DNA of 64,000 bases, from the NCBI RefSeq assembly GCF_026151205.1, contig NC_087075.1:1481911-1545910 (forward strand). Direction: 5' to 3'. The DNA is from Bolinopsis microptera (lineage: Eukaryota; Ctenophora; Tentaculata; Lobata; Bolinopsidae). Positions 32,572 to 46,274 of the stretch are shown piece by piece. The translations under genes and the position numbers were made by a program. Each line of letters starts with the position of its first letter. Positions within the stretch are counted from its first letter, which is position 1. Below the pieces are notes generated by a model. It saw nothing but the letters and a program-made list of their open reading frames with translations, was not told where the DNA came from and did no database searches.

Positions 32572-35405
32572 TTTACATTACAAGGTTTACAAGGTTTATG
32601 AAATAGCGAACTTCACCACTACTACTACTCTACATTACACGGTTTATAAAATAGCGAACTTCACCACTACTACTCTACATTACAAGGTTTATGAAATAAC
32701 GAACTTCACCACTACTACTCTACATTACAAGGTTTATAAAATAACGAACTTCACCACTACTACTCTACATTACAAGGTTTATGAAATAACGAACTTCACC
32801 ACTACTACTCTACATTACACGGTTTATAAAATAACGAACTTCACCACTACTACTCTACATTACAAGGTTTATAAAATAACGAACTTCACCACTACTACTC
32901 TACATTACAAGGTTTATAAAATAACGAACTTCACTACTACTACTCTACATTACAAGGTTTATAAAATAACGAACTTCACCACTACTACTCTACATTACAA
33001 GGTTTATAAAATAACGAACTTCACCACTACTACTCTACATTACAAGGTTTATAAAATAACTAACTTCACCACTACTACTCTCCATTACAAGGTTTACAAA
33101 ATAACTAACTTCACCACTACTACTCTCCATTACAAGGTTTATAAAATAACTAACTTCACCACTACTACTCTACATTACAAGGTTTATAAAATAACTAACT
33201 TCACCACTACTACTACTCTCCATTACAAGGTTTATAAAATAACTAACTTCACCACTACTACTCTACATTACAAGGTTTATAAAATAACTAACTTCACCAC
33301 TACTACTCTCCATTACAAGGTTTACAAAATAACTAACTTCACCACTACTACTACTCTACATTACAAGGTTTATAAAATAACTAACTTCACCACTACTACT
33401 CTCCATTACAAGGTTTATAAAATAACGAACTTCACCACTACTACTCTCCATTACAAGGTTTATAAAATAACTAACTTCACCACTACTACTCTACATTACA
33501 AGGTTTATAAAATAACTAACTTCACCACTACTACTCTCCATTACAAGGTTTATAAAATAACGAACTTCACCACTACTACTTAACATTACAAGGTTTACAA
33601 GGTTTATAAAATAACGAACGTCACCACTACTACTCTACATTACAAGGTTTATAAAATAACGAACTTCACCACTACTACTCTACATTACAAGGTTTATAAA
33701 ATAACGAACTTCACCCTACTACTCTACATTACAAGGTTTATAAAATAACGAACGTCACCACTACTACTCTACATTACAAGGTTTATAAAATAACGAAGTT
33801 CACCACTACTACTCTACATTACAAGGTTTATAAAATAACGAACTTCACCCTACTACTCTACATTACAAGGTTTATAAAATAACGATCTTCACCACTACTA
33901 CTCTACATTACAAGGTTTATAAAATAACGAACTTCACCACTACTACTCTACATTACAAGGTTTATAAAATAACGATCTTCACCACTACTACTCTACATTA
34001 CAAGGTTTATAAAATAACGAACTTCACCCTACTACTCTACATTACAAGGTTTATAAAATAACGATCTTCACCACTACTACTCTACATTACAAGGTTTATA
34101 AAATAACGAACTTCACCACTACTACTCTACATTACAAGGTTTATAAAATAACGATCTTCACCACTACTACTCTACATTACAAGGTTTATAAAATAACGAA
34201 CTTCACCACTACTACTCTACATTACAAGGTTTATAAAATAACGATCTTCACCACTACTACTCTACATTACAAGGTTTATAAAATAACGAACTTCACCACT
34301 ACTACTCTACATTACAAGGTTTATAAAATAACGAACTTCACCACTACTACTCTACATTACAAGGTTTATAAAATAACGAACTTCACCACTACTACTCTAC
34401 ATTACAAGGTTTATAAAATAACGAACTTCACCACTACTACTCTACATTACAAGGTTTATAAAATAACGATCTTCACCACTACTACTCTACATTACAAGGT
34501 TTATAAAATAACTAACTTCACCACTACTACTCTACATTACAAGGTTTATAAAATAACGAACTTCACCACTACTACTACTCTACATTACAAGGTTTACAAG
34601 GTTTATAAAATAACGAACTTCACCACTACTACTTTACATTACAAGGTTTATAAAATAACGAACTTCACCACTACTACTTAACATTACAAGGTTTACAAGG
34701 TTTATAAAATAACGAACTTCACCACTACTACTCTAGATTACAAGGTTTATAAAATAACGAACTTCACCACTACTACTCTACATTACAAGGTTTATAAAAT
34801 AACGAACTTCACCACTACTACTCTACATTACAAGGTTTATAAAATAACGAACTTCACCACTACTACTCTACATTACAAGGTTTATAAAATAACGAACTTC
34901 ACCACTACTACTCTACATTACAAGGTTTACAAGGTTTATAAAATAACGAACTTCACCACTACTACTCTACATTACAAGGTTTATAAAATAACGAACTTCA
35001 CCACTACTACTCTACATTACAAGGTTTACAAGGTTTATAAAATAACGAACTTCACCACTACTACTCTACATTACAAGGTTTATAAAATAACGAACTTCAC
35101 CACTAATACTCTACATTACAAGGTTTATAAAATAACGAACTTCACCACTACTACTCTACATTACAAGGTTTATAAAATAACGAACTTCACCACTACTACT
35201 CTACATTACAAGGTTTATAAAATAACGAACCTCACCACTACTACTCTACATTACAAGGTTTATAAAATAACGAACTTCACCACTACTACTCTACATTACA
35301 AGGTTTATAAAATAACGAACTTCACCACTACTACTCTCCATTACAAGGTTTATAAAATAACGAACTTCACCACTACTACTCTACATTACGTTAAGGTTTA
35401 CACTA
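32572..35405. repeat. 45-bp minisatellite, 2.8 kb
   Basis: About 62 units reading ACATTACAAGGTTTATAAAA then TAACGAACTTCACCACTACTACTCT in two steps. Variants include GATC for GAAC, TAAC for CGAAC, an extra ACT triplet, and a 9-bp doubling of AAGGTTTAC. Variant types are clustered: CTAAC variants sit at about 33.06-33.5 kb and GATC variants at about 33.9-34.5 kb, showing block-wise spread. Confidence 0.96.
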
Positions 35406-38003
35406 CTACTCCCACACTACTTTGCTAACTAAGTGCACGTTGTAATGTTCTCACAGCAGGTATTTACCCCTCGGAACGATCAGCAAATGACAGCAGGATG
35501 ACCTGTCTAATAAGTTACTAGGTACTATTTCAAACTGTGTGCCAGCTGCCCAGTAATCCTGTCCGTAGTGCTACTTGCTGCTGTCTAATGTACTTTCAGT
35601 TCTCCTGGACGCACTGCCGCACTGTTTCGTGTTATTAAAGTTATACGGCTCATTGTGCATGTATAATTATTGTATATGTGTACAATGTACAATATACATT
35701 GTACTATGTACATATCTGTTAGGCCTGTCGGTATAGTGACGATTTAGAATTATAATGACAGTGGCACCCGTTTTGGAAGTGGAAGACGTAATTTTAATTC
35801 TTTGATGTGTTTACGGTTCAGATCGATATTATGATCGGTGTAATAATTTCAAGTTTGACGTAGTATTTAGTAAAGAACTGTACTCGTTTTGGCGGGAAGA
35901 AAGAACTGAGAATATTGGGTTTAAGGTATCACAACCATACAGAACATGGTATATTAAATAATGCAGCCTTGTCTATCATTTGCACAACATTTATCTACAT
36001 ATTATATATATATAACTATTGTGCGGTACATAACGTTTATATATATTTCTTATTATAGAACTGATTAATCTGTACTTTCAGACGAAACTCGCCGGTCTGA
36101 AAGCTGGTAACCTAAGCCCGCTTAGCGTTGTTAAATGTTTAAAGCTTCTATCATGGTCATCAAGATAAATGGTAACGACTAGTAAACACTTTGATCGCAT
36201 CCCCATTATATGTGTATATCCAGGTACATCACATTTATTCTTCAGAATATAATGCGGTGTATCTGGATACATTATCATTATCTGTAACTCTTTATATCTA
36301 TCAATATTCCCGGCGCGGTGGCACCAAAGTCTCAATTCTAGTTTTCCTCTTTGCACTGATCTGGTGCATATCGTTAGTGAGGTCCCGGCTTATTCCCGAT
36401 CATACAAATGCATGTGCCATAGTCAATGTTATTTGTGTCTATTATACATGTATACTGTACTTGTAAAGTATCATTTTGCGAGTTTAGATTGTAGAAAGTT
36501 TGAATCTGTAAACAACACGGCAATGAAGACTTGAGTTCAGATTTCTGTCCGGTTTAGTCAATTCTTATCTGAGTCTAATTATACTTATATTATTTGAACA
36601 TCTTTAGGTTCTTTTGCGAAAACGCAAAAACTAGTGCTGGATGGCGACAACTAGCGCTGGATAGCGCTAGTTGTCGCCATCCAGCGCTAGTCGTCGCGTG
36701 TCTTTTCTCTCATATACATTATTTGGCGTTGAGCCAGTTACCGGGAGTTTCTGGATATAAATTTCCAAGAAAACTCCTTTAGCGATCTGTTTTAGCGATC
36801 TATTTTAATATCTGTTTAGCGATCTCCTTTAACATCTGTTTAGCGATCTCCTTTAAACGTCCTTTATAAAGGACCGTCTCCTTCTAACGTTTAATTGGAA
36901 TGTCGCCAAAGGATGTCTGAAAATCTTCATAATTTTTTAAATAGCGACGGCTTTCTAAACATTGGCGGCAACATTCCAGTTTTGAACTAAGATTTAGAGA
37001 GCACGTTTAAATCAATCTACATCACATAAAAACAGGTTTCAACGTTTTTCATCCTTCTCAGTACTTATCCTTCTTTGCTTTTCTCAGCTCTTGATTTTTA
37101 ATATCTCGATTAAAGAAGTTTAATCGCTTTTTAAACATTTTCAATCCTTGATGCCAAATTATTTTCATGATTTTGATTTAATCGATCGTTATCTAGTTCT
37201 TCTCGGATTTTTTGGACCAAATACGGTTTGATAGAAGAATGGATGACATTAAGTTTTACTACTAGGTGTTGATCATTACTTATAATAGTTCAGAATGAAA
37301 TTTTACAATGGCTGAAAAGATTTCAACAATGATGTTTCTCCAGAAGTAAACAGGATTGAAAGAGGAAGGTGAGTGAAGATGTTTTTGGTTCACAATTACA
37401 GATCAATAGAACTGGATGCTGGCGGGGGGGGGGGGGGGGGGGGGGGGTGGGGGGGGGCCAAGTTTAATATCTGTTCTCACACTTGACAGTGATTCTGAAT
37501 TTGTTATAATTCAATGCTGGAATCTAAGTCATGTGCCAGAAAAAAATATGGTTCACCTCCCTGCGCTAGTACCCATATTTATAAAGTTATAAGCTACCTC
37601 CGTCCTCCAATAATAACAAAGTAACCATCTAGCTTTCTTACTTCCGCAGTTCAGACAAAGCGAACAATAAAGTACCTAACCACGTGACAAAGTCACGTGA
37701 CAAAGCCACGAGTGTTGTTGGTTGGAGCAGGATACCAACTCTGTAAAGTTGTAAACTGCAAAGTAAAGGTGCTTTTTTCTTATTAGTTTCTTTATGTTAC
37801 TGTTTGTGCAAACTTGCTGAAACTTTTAGAAGATTCAAGATTCTGACTTTTTTGTGCTACCCCCATTTCAGTTGTCTTCCATTTCGTTTCAGTACTTTGC
37901 TTTAAACATTAACCATTCCCTGAAAATCAAAGTTAAAGCAGAGAAACTAAAAGAAGAGCAGCAGCAGTGTGGGAGGTGTGGGATGGCTGCTGGAGAGTAG
38001 GAG
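35406..38003. other. Gene-free stretch
   Basis: Unique, mostly AT-rich. It contains the hairpin at 36,631, a short GCGATCT-type repeat at 36,780-36,860, a poly-G tract at 37,423-37,457 and two CACGTGACAAAG copies at 37,681-37,705. The last few hundred bases should hold the promoter and 5' UTR of the gene starting at 38,004. No exon upstream of that was recognised. Confidence 0.45.
36631..36690. repeat. Near-perfect 60-bp hairpin
   Basis: CTAGTGCTGGATGGCGACAA at the left and TTGTCGCCATCCAGCGCTAG at the right form 28-bp arms with one mismatch around a 4-base loop. It stands alone and could be a small foldback element or a structured RNA. Nothing else supports either. Confidence 0.8.
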
Positions 38004-41000
38004 ATGGACCTTCACGATCACCTGGCTCATCTCTTTAGGTAATACATCACCTGGCTCATCTCTTTAGGTAATACATCACCTGGCTCATCTCTTTAGGTAA
38101 TAAATCACCTGGCTCATCTCTTTAGGTAATACATCACCTGGCTCATCTCTTTAGGTAATACATCACCTGGCTCATCTCTTTAGGTAATACATCACCTGGC
38201 TCATCTCTTTAGGTAATACATCACCTGGCTCATCTCTTTAGGTAATACATCACCTGGCTCATTTCTTTAGGTAATACATCACCTGGCTCATCTCTTTAGG
38301 TAATACATTACCTGGCTCATCTCTTTAGGTAATACATCACCTGGCTCATCTCTTTAGGTAATACATCACCTGGCTCATCTCTTTAGGTAATACATTACCT
38401 GGCTCATCTCTTTAGGTAATACATCACCTGGCTCATCTCTTTAGGTAATACATCACCTGGCTCATCTCTTTAGGTAATACATCACCTGGCTCATCTCTTT
38501 AGGTAATAGATCTGGATACTAGTGCTCTTCTAACTTAGCAGCAAATCTTAACAATCTATTCTTACTCTCCAAAGTGTGACATTCTCTAAGAAGCCTCTAA
38601 GATAGTCTCTAGTCTCACTAAGAAGCCTCTAAGATAGTCTCTAGTCTCACTAAGAAGTCTCTAAGATAGTCTCTAGTCTCACTAAGAAGCCTCTAAGATA
38701 GTCTCTAGTCTCACTAAGAAGCCTCTAAGATAGTCTCTAGTCTCACTAAGAAGCCTCTAAGATAGTCTCTAGTCTCACTAAGAAGCCTCTAAGATAGTCT
38801 CTAGTCTCACTAAGAAGTCTCTAAGATAGTCTCTAGTCTCACTAAGAAGCCTCTAAGATAGTTTATAGTCTCACTAAGAAGCCTCTAAGATAGTCTCTAG
38901 TCTCACTAAGAAGCCTCTAAGATAGTCTCTAGTCTCACTAAGAAGCCTCTAAGATAGTCTCTAGTCTCACTAAGAAGTCTCTAAGATAGTCTCTAGTCTC
39001 ACTAAGAAGTCTCTAAGATAGTCTCTAGTCTCACTAAGAAGCCTCTAAGATAGTCTCTAGTCTCACTAAGAAGCCTCTAAGATAGTCTCTAGTCTCACTA
39101 AGAAGCCTCTAAGATAGTCTCTAGAGTCTAGTCTCACTGAGAAGCATCTAAGATAGTCTCTAGTCTCACTAAGAAGCCTCTAAGATAGTCTTTAGTCTCA
39201 CTAAGAAGCCTCTAAGATAGTCTCTAGTCTCACTAAGAAGCCTCTAAGATAGTCTCTAGTCTCACTAAGAAGCCTCTAAGATAGTCTCTAGAGTCTAGTC
39301 TCACTGAGAAGCATCTAAGATAGTCTCTAGTCTCACTAAGAAGTCTCTAAGATAGTCTCTAGTCTCACTAAGAAGCCTCTAAGATAGTCTCTAGTCTCAC
39401 TAAGAAGCCTCTAAGATAGTCTCTAGTCTCACTAAGAAGCCTCTAAGATAGTCTCTAGTCTCACCAAGAAGCCTCTAAGATAGTTTATAGTCTCACTAAG
39501 AAGCCTCTAAGATAGTCTCTAGTCTCACTAAGAAGCCTCTAAGATAGTCTCTAGTCTCACTAAGAAGCCTCTAAGATAGTCTCTAGTCTCACTAAGAAGC
39601 CTCTAAGATAGTCTCTAGTCTCACTAAGAAGCCTCTAAGATAGTCTCTAGTCTCACTAAGAAGCCTCTAAGATAGTTTATAGTCTCGCTAAGAAGCCTCT
39701 AAGATAGTCTCTAGTCTCACTAAGAAGCCTCTAAGATAGTCTCTAGTCTCACTAAGAAGCCTCTAAGATAGTCTCTAGTCTCACTAAGAAGCCTCTAAGA
39801 TAGTCTCTAGTCTCACTAAGAAGCCTCTAAGATAGTCTCTAGTCTCACTAAGAAGCCTCTAAGATAGTCTCTAGTCTCACTAAGAAGCCTCTAAGATAGT
39901 CTCTAGTCTCACTAAGAAGCCTCTAAGATAGTCTCTAGTCTCACTAAGAAGCCTCTAAGATAGTCTCTAGAGTCTAGTCTCACTGAGAAGCATCTAAGAT
40001 AGTCTCTAGTCTCACTAAGAAGTCTCTAAGATAGTCTCTAGTCTCACTAAGAAGCCTCTAAGATAGTCTCTAGTCTCACTAAGAAGCCTCTAAGATAGTC
40101 TCTAGTCTCACTAAGAAGCCTCTAAGATAGTCTCTAGTCTCACTAAGAAGCCTCTAAGATAGTTTATAGTCTCACTAAGAAGCCTCTAAGATAGTCTCTA
40201 GTCTCACTAAGAAGCCTCTAAGATAGTCTCTAGTCTCACTAAGAAGCCTCTAAGATAGTTTATAGTCTCACTAAGAAGCCTCTAAGATAGTCTCTAGTCT
40301 CACTAAGAAGCCTCTAAGATAGTCTCTAGTCTCACTAAGAAGCCTCTAAGATAGTCTTTAGTCTCACTAAGAAGCCTCTAAGATAGTCTCTAGTCTCACT
40401 AAGAAGCCTCTAAGATAGTCTCTAGTCTCACTAAGAAGCCTCTAAGATAGTCTCTAGAGTCTAGTCTCACTGAGAAGCATCTAAGATAGTCTCTAGTCTC
40501 ACTAAGAAGTCTCTAAGATAGTCTCTAGTCTCACTAAGAAGCCTCTAAGATAGTCTCTAGTCTCACTAAGAAGGCTCTAAGATAGTCTCTAGTCTCGCTA
40601 AGAAGCCTCTAAGATAGTCTCTAGTCTCACTAAGAAGCCTCTAAGATAGTCTCTAGTCTCACTAAGAAGCCTCTAAGATAGTTTATAGTCTCACTAAGAA
40701 GCCTCTAAGATAGTCTCTAGTCTCACTAAGAAGCCTCTAAGATAGTCTCTAGTCTCACTAAGAAGCCTCTAAGATAGTCTCTAGTCTCGCTAAGAAGCCT
40801 CTAAGATAGTCTCTAGTCTCACTAAGAAGCCTCTAAGATAGTCTCTAGTCTCACTAAGAAGCCTCTAAGATAGTCTCTAGTCTCACTAAGAAGCCTCTAA
40901 GATAGTCTCTAGTCTCACTAAGAAGCCTCTAAGATAGTCTCTAGTCTCACTAAGAAGCCTCTAAGATATTCTCTAGTCTCACTAAGAAGTCTGTTATTTG

Positions 41001-41076
41001 TCAGGACGGTATACGAGGAGGAGGCGCGGAGGATCAGCTCTGTTGACTTTATAGAACTACTGGACAACACCACCAG
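38004..41076 (+). CDS. First two exons of an unknown gene, intron built of minisatellites
   Basis: Exon 1 (38,004-38,038) starts at ATGGACC and encodes MDLHDHLAHLF, ending in AG|GTAATA. Exon 2 (41,005-41,076) follows TTTGTCAG and encodes RTVYEEEARRISSVDFIELL, then DNTT, ending AG|GTTCAG. The phase-2 join gives one continuous, acidic, helical-looking N-terminus. I do not recognise the family. The 2,966-bp intron consists almost entirely of two arrays (29-bp and 32-bp units), and the first of these repeats the end of exon 1 with its donor. If the first donor is not used, the frame meets TAA at once. Later exons were not found with certainty; a CTCCAG acceptor at about 41,940 is a candidate for the third. 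Confidence 0.5.
38018..38509. repeat. 29-bp minisatellite copying an exon end plus donor site
   Basis: About 17 units. Each begins GTAATACATCACCTGG and ends CTCATCTCTTTAG, so a unit runs from GT to AG. The first CACCTGG...TTTAG is the coding end of exon 1 of the gene at 38,004; the rest lie in its intron. Confidence 0.97.
38587..40990. repeat. 32-bp minisatellite, 2.4 kb
   Basis: About 75 units of TCTCTAGTCTCACTAAGAAG followed by CCTCTAAGATAG. Recurring variants (AGTTTATAG, AAGTCTC, and a TCTCTAGAG insertion followed by CTGAGAAGCATC) appear in the same order several times, indicating duplication of larger blocks. It ends 14 bases before the acceptor of exon 2 at 41,005. Confidence 0.97.
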
Positions 41077-42372
41077 GTTCAGTTATCATATTTGTTTATT
41101 AAAGTTGTTATTATAACGAGGTGACTGCCAAGGACGATCTACCATAATCCAATTTCCTTTTATATTTGAGGTGAGATTACTAAAGTCGTTCAATTTTGTG
41201 AATAGTTCACGGCACAGGAGTTAGTATTTTCATCTGATAAGGGTGGAGGGGGTGGGTGTGGGTGGAAAGGGTCCCTGATTAGGGTCCCTTCTTACAAAAG
41301 TTTTGTATAATTACTTCTGATGAGCTTTAATCATGGACGCATGATCGTACTAAAATTAACTACGCAGTACAGTTATTATATCTGCCATTATCTTAAAGGG
41401 AAAGTCAGTGAATCTAATGACTGTGTAATTGTTGTGTGATCGTGAAGAAGATTAAAGAACATCTAAGAAAATTATATACAATTTTTTTAAATCAAAGAAA
41501 ATTAATTTTTTTAAAACTTAAAGGCAAGATTAGACTTGGGCGTTGTTTTTACAATCCCGTATTTAGAACGTTTATTTGATAATAACGTGTAATTTAAGTG
41601 AAGTGTTAGCAAATGGAAAATGATCGTACTGAAATAAAGTTGTAACTGATCCTACTATACTAATAGTCATTATTTGAATCCCATAATTAAAAACTATAAT
41701 CCATGGACGTTGATTAAAGCTTTCATTTCCAAACTTGGCTCAAAGTCACTCATAAACTTTTTAAAACTTACACAGACAGTTCAAGATATTAACCCACCAC
41801 TTGCTGCCCTGATTAGTCCATATTTCGATTCCGAAGAGCGCCGATTTCCGCACACTCTGACTTTAACTTTAAGTCATTAGATATTTACTTATGACCGATA
41901 GTTATTCTATTTCTGGTAGTATTTGTCTTTGTCTCCAGCAGATTGCACGTTATCAGTTGTCCTTCTCCGAAAGTTCGCTCCGCTTATATATGGCCGAGTC
42001 TACAAACACCAGTCTAAAATACTCTTATCACCCCTGATAAATATCAGAGTGGTAATAACCTACTAAACACCGTCAGATTTAACCGATCAATACATTCTAA
42101 TGATCCCATATTCCAATCTAAATCTTCACTTTTAAACAATCCACCATATCCATTAAACCCTCGTACAGAACAGTGGATCACTCTCAAAACCCCGCAAGCA
42201 ACCCTGGACTGCATAAACCAGGCTCACTTGCCCGGATTGCTTGCGGAGGATTGGATTTACATCCCAACATTGACACATACCCCCGGGAGTGGGCTGATTA
42301 GTGTGCCTCATTATCCTTATCTCTATAAACGGTTATAGCTCCTCTTTATAGTTATCGGCTTCATCTGCCTTG
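41077..42372. other. Gene-poor stretch
   Basis: AT-rich. An open frame at 41,674-41,880 (68 codons) shows no known motif. A possible acceptor at about 41,940 opens about 30 codons. Near 42,195-42,250 GCAAGCAA and TTGCTTGC form a loose inverted pair. None is strong enough to call. Confidence 0.4.
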
Positions 42373-45300
42373 TGCTGGCTTGCAGTTCTGATGTTGTTGT
42401 ACCAGTTAACCTGATAGCTTGTAAGCTTGGTACCTGAGCACTGTCAGCAGTGTGTTGTGATGTGTTGTACCAGTTAACCTGATAGCTTGGTACCTGAGCA
42501 CTGTCAGCAGTGTGTTCTGGTGTTGTTGTACCAGTTAACCTGATAGCTTGGTACCTGAGCACTGTCAGCAGTGTGTTCTGGTGTTGTTGTACCAGTTAAC
42601 CTGATAGCTTGGTACCTGAGCACTGTCAGCAGTGTGTTCTGATGTTGTTGTACCAGTTAACCTGATAGCTTGTAAGCTTGGTACCTGAGCACTGTCAGCA
42701 GTGTGTTCTGATGTTGTTGTACCAGTTAACCTGATAGCTTGGTACCTGAGCACTGTCAGCAGTGTGTTCTGATGTTGTTGTACCAGTTAACCTGATAGCT
42801 TGGTACCTGAGCACTGTCAGCAGTGTGTTCTGATGTTGTTGTACCAGTTAACCTGATAGCTTGGTACCTGAGCACTGTCAGCAGTGTGTTCTGATGTTGT
42901 TGTACCAGTTAACCTGATAGCTTGGTACCTGAGCACTGTCAGCAGTGTGTTCTGATGTTGTTGTACCAGTTAACCTGATAGCTTGGTACCTGAGCACTGT
43001 CAGCAGTGTGTTCTGATGTTGTTGTACCAGTTAACCTGATAGCTTGGTACCTGAGCACTGTCAGCAGTGTGTTCTGATGTTGTTGTACCAATTAACCTGA
43101 TAGCTTGGTACCAGAGCACTGTCAGCAGTGTGTTCTGATGTTGTTGTACCAGTTAACCTGATAGCTTGGTACCAGAGCACTGTCAGCAGTGTGTTCTGAT
43201 GTTGTTGTACCAGTTAACCTGATAGCTTGGTACCAGAGCACTGTCAGCAGTGTGTTCTGATGTTGTTGTACCAGTTAACCTGATAGCTTGGTACCTGAGC
43301 ACTGTCAGCAGTGTGTTCTGATGTTGTTGTACCAATTAACCTGATAGCTTGGTACCTGCGCACTGTCAGCAGTGTGTTCTGATGTTGTTGTACCAGTTAA
43401 CCTGATAGCTTGGTACCTGAGCACTGTCAGCAGTGTGTTCTGATGTTGTTGTACCAATTAACCTGATAGCTTGGTACCTGAGCACTGTCAGCAGTGTGTT
43501 CTGGTGTTGTTGTACCAGTTAACCTGATAGCTTGGTACCTGAGCACTGTCAGCAGTGTGTTCTGATGTTGTTGTACCAATTAACCTGATAGCTTGGTACC
43601 TGCGCACTGTCAGCAGTGTGTTCTGATGTTGTTGTACCAATTAACCTGATAGCTTGGTACCAGAGCACTGTCAGCAGTGTGTTCTGATGTTGTTGTACCA
43701 GTTAACCTGATAGCTTGGTACCAGAGCACTGTCAGCAGTGTGTTCTGATGTTGTTGTACCAGTTAACCTGATAGCTTGGTACCTGAGCACTGTCAGCAGT
43801 GTGTTCTGATGTTGTTGTACCAATTAACCTGATAGCTTGGTACCTGCGCACTGTCAGCAGTGTGTTCTGATGTTGTTGTACCAGTTAACCTGATAGCTTG
43901 GTACCTGAGCACTGTCAGCAGTGTGTTCTGATGTTGTTGTACCAATTAACCTGATAGCTTGGTACCTGAGCACTGTCAGCAGTGTGTTCTGGTGTTGTTG
44001 TACCAGTTAACCTGATAGCTTGGTACCTGAGCACTGTCAGCAGTGTGTTCTGATGTTGTTGTACCAATTAACCTGATAGCTTGGTACCTGCGCACTGTCA
44101 GCAGTGTGTTCTGATGTTGTTGTACCAGTTAACCTGATAGCTTGGTACCTGAGCACTGTCAGCAGTGTGTTCTGATGTTGTTGTACCTGAGCACTGTCAG
44201 CAGTGTGTTCTGATGTTGTTGTACCTGAGCACTGTCAGCAGTGTGTTCTGATGTTGTTGTACCTGAGCACTGTCAGCAGTGTGTTCTGATGTTGTTGTAC
44301 CTGAGCACTGTCAGCAGTGTGTTCTGATGTTGTTGTACCAATTAACCTGATAGCTTGGTACCAGAGCACTGTCAGCAGTGTGTTCTGATGTTGTTGTACC
44401 AGTTAACCTGATAGCTTGGTACCAGAGCACTGTCAGCAGTGTGTTCTGATGTTGTTGTACCAGTTAACCTGATAGCTTGGTACCTGAGCACTGTCAGCAG
44501 TGTGTTCTGATGTTGTTGTACCAATTAACCTGATAGCTTGGTACCTGCGCACTGTCAGCAGTGTGTTCTGATGTTGTTGTACCAGTTAACCTGATAGCTT
44601 GGTACCTGAGCACTGTCAGCAGTGTGTTCTGATGTTGTTGTACCAATTAACCTGATAGCTTGGTACCTGAGCACTGTCAGCAGTGTGTTCTGGTGTTGTT
44701 GTACCAGTTAACCTGATAGCTTGGTACCTGAGCACTGTCAGCAGTGTGTTCTGATGTTGTTGTACCAATTAACCTGATAGCTTGGTACCTGCGCACTGTC
44801 AGCAGTGTGTTCTGATGTTGTTGTACCAGTTAACCTGATAGCTTGGTACCTGAGCACTGTCAGCAGTGTGTTCTGATGTTGTTGTACCTGAGCACTGTCA
44901 GCAGTGTGTTCTGATGTTGTTGTACCTGAGCACTGTCAGCAGTGTGTTCTGATGTTGTTGTACCTGAGCACTGTCAGCAGTGTGTTCTGATGTGTTGTTG
45001 TACCTGAGCACTGTCAGCAGTGTGTTCTGATGTTGTTGTACCAGTTAACCTGATAGCTTGTAAGCTTGGTACCTGAGCACTGTCAGCAGTGTGTTCTGAT
45101 GTTGTTGTACCTGAGCACTGTCAGCAGTGTGTTCTGATGTTGTTGTACCTGAGCACTGTCAGCAGTGTGTTCTGATGTTGTTGTACCTGAGCACTGTCAG
45201 CAGTGTGTTCTGATGTTGTTGTACCTGAGCACTGTCAGCAGTGTGTTCTGATGTGTTGTTGTACCTGAGCACTGTCAGCAGTGTGTTCTGATGTTGTTGT

Positions 45301-46103
45301 ACCAGTTAACCTGATAGCTTGTAAGCTTGGTACCTGAGCACTGTCAGCAGTGTGTTCTGATGTTGTTGTACCAGTTAACCTGATAGCTTGTAAGCTTGGT
45401 ACCTGAGCACTGTCAGCAGTGTGTTGTGATGTGTTGTACCTGAGCACTGTCAGCAGTGTGTTCTGATGTTGTTGTACCTGAGCACTGTCAGCAGTGTGTT
45501 CTGATGTTGTTGTACCTGAGCACTGTCAGCAGTGTGTTCTGATGTTGTTGTACCTGAGCACTGTCAGCAGTGTGTTCTGATGTTGTTGTACCTGAGCACT
45601 GTCAGCAGTGTGTTCTGATGTTGTTGTACCTGAGCACTGTCAGCAGTGTGTTCTGATGTTGTTGTACCTGAGCACTGTCAGCAGTGTGTTCTGATGTGTT
45701 GTTGTACCTGAGCACTGTCAGCAGTGTGTTCTGATGTTGTTGTACCAGTTAACCTGATAGCTTGTAAGCTTGGTACCTGAGCACTGTCAGCAGTGTGTTC
45801 TGATGTTGTTGTACCAGTTAACCTGATAGCTTGTAAGCTTGGTACCTGAGCACTGTCAGCAGTGTGTTGTGATGTGTTGTTGTACCTGAGCACTGTCAGC
45901 AGTGTGTTCTGATGTTGTTGTACCAGTTAACCTGATAGCTTGTAAGCTTGGTACCTGAGCACTGTCAGCAGTGTGTTCTGATGTTGTTGTACCAGTTAAC
46001 CTGATAGCTTGTAAGCTTGGTACCTGAGCACTGTCAGCAGTGTGTTCTGATGTTGTTGTACCAATTAACCTGATAGCTTGGTACCTGAGCACTGTCAGCA
46101 GTG
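42373..46103. repeat. 61-bp minisatellite with 38-bp and 69-bp variants, 3.7 kb
   Basis: The unit contains CCAGTTAACCTGATAGCTTG, GTACCTGAGCACTGTCAGCA and GTGTGTTCTGATGTTGTTGTA-type blocks. Many units lack the CCAGTTAACCTGATAGC block (38 bp) and others double GCTTGTAAGCTTG (69 bp). A five- to six-unit pattern of variants repeats between 43.3 and 44.9 kb. Minus-strand open frames through it are repeat products. Confidence 0.96.
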
Positions 46104-46274
46104 TGGACTGGCCGGTTTGGTGGCCATATTTGTGGGGTTTTGTTGTAAATTTGTGATAAATGAAGAGTTTCCATAATCAATTTGCCATGCGTTAGAGCGG
46201 CTGGTTTACTTTTTACGATTAGTAAATTATACGCAAGCGATCAGACTAATGCCATATCGAGTATCGACAGTAAA
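46104..46274. other. Short unique spacer
   Basis: Unique sequence between the 61-bp and 8-bp arrays, with no coding signal. Confidence 0.4.

Noticed and set aside
41674-41880. 68-codon ORF
   Set aside because: No recognisable motif or splice context. It could be an element remnant but cannot be supported.
32572-46103. CRISPR-like look of regular repeats
   Set aside because: Units are head-to-tail with no unique spacers, and the DNA is animal nuclear.
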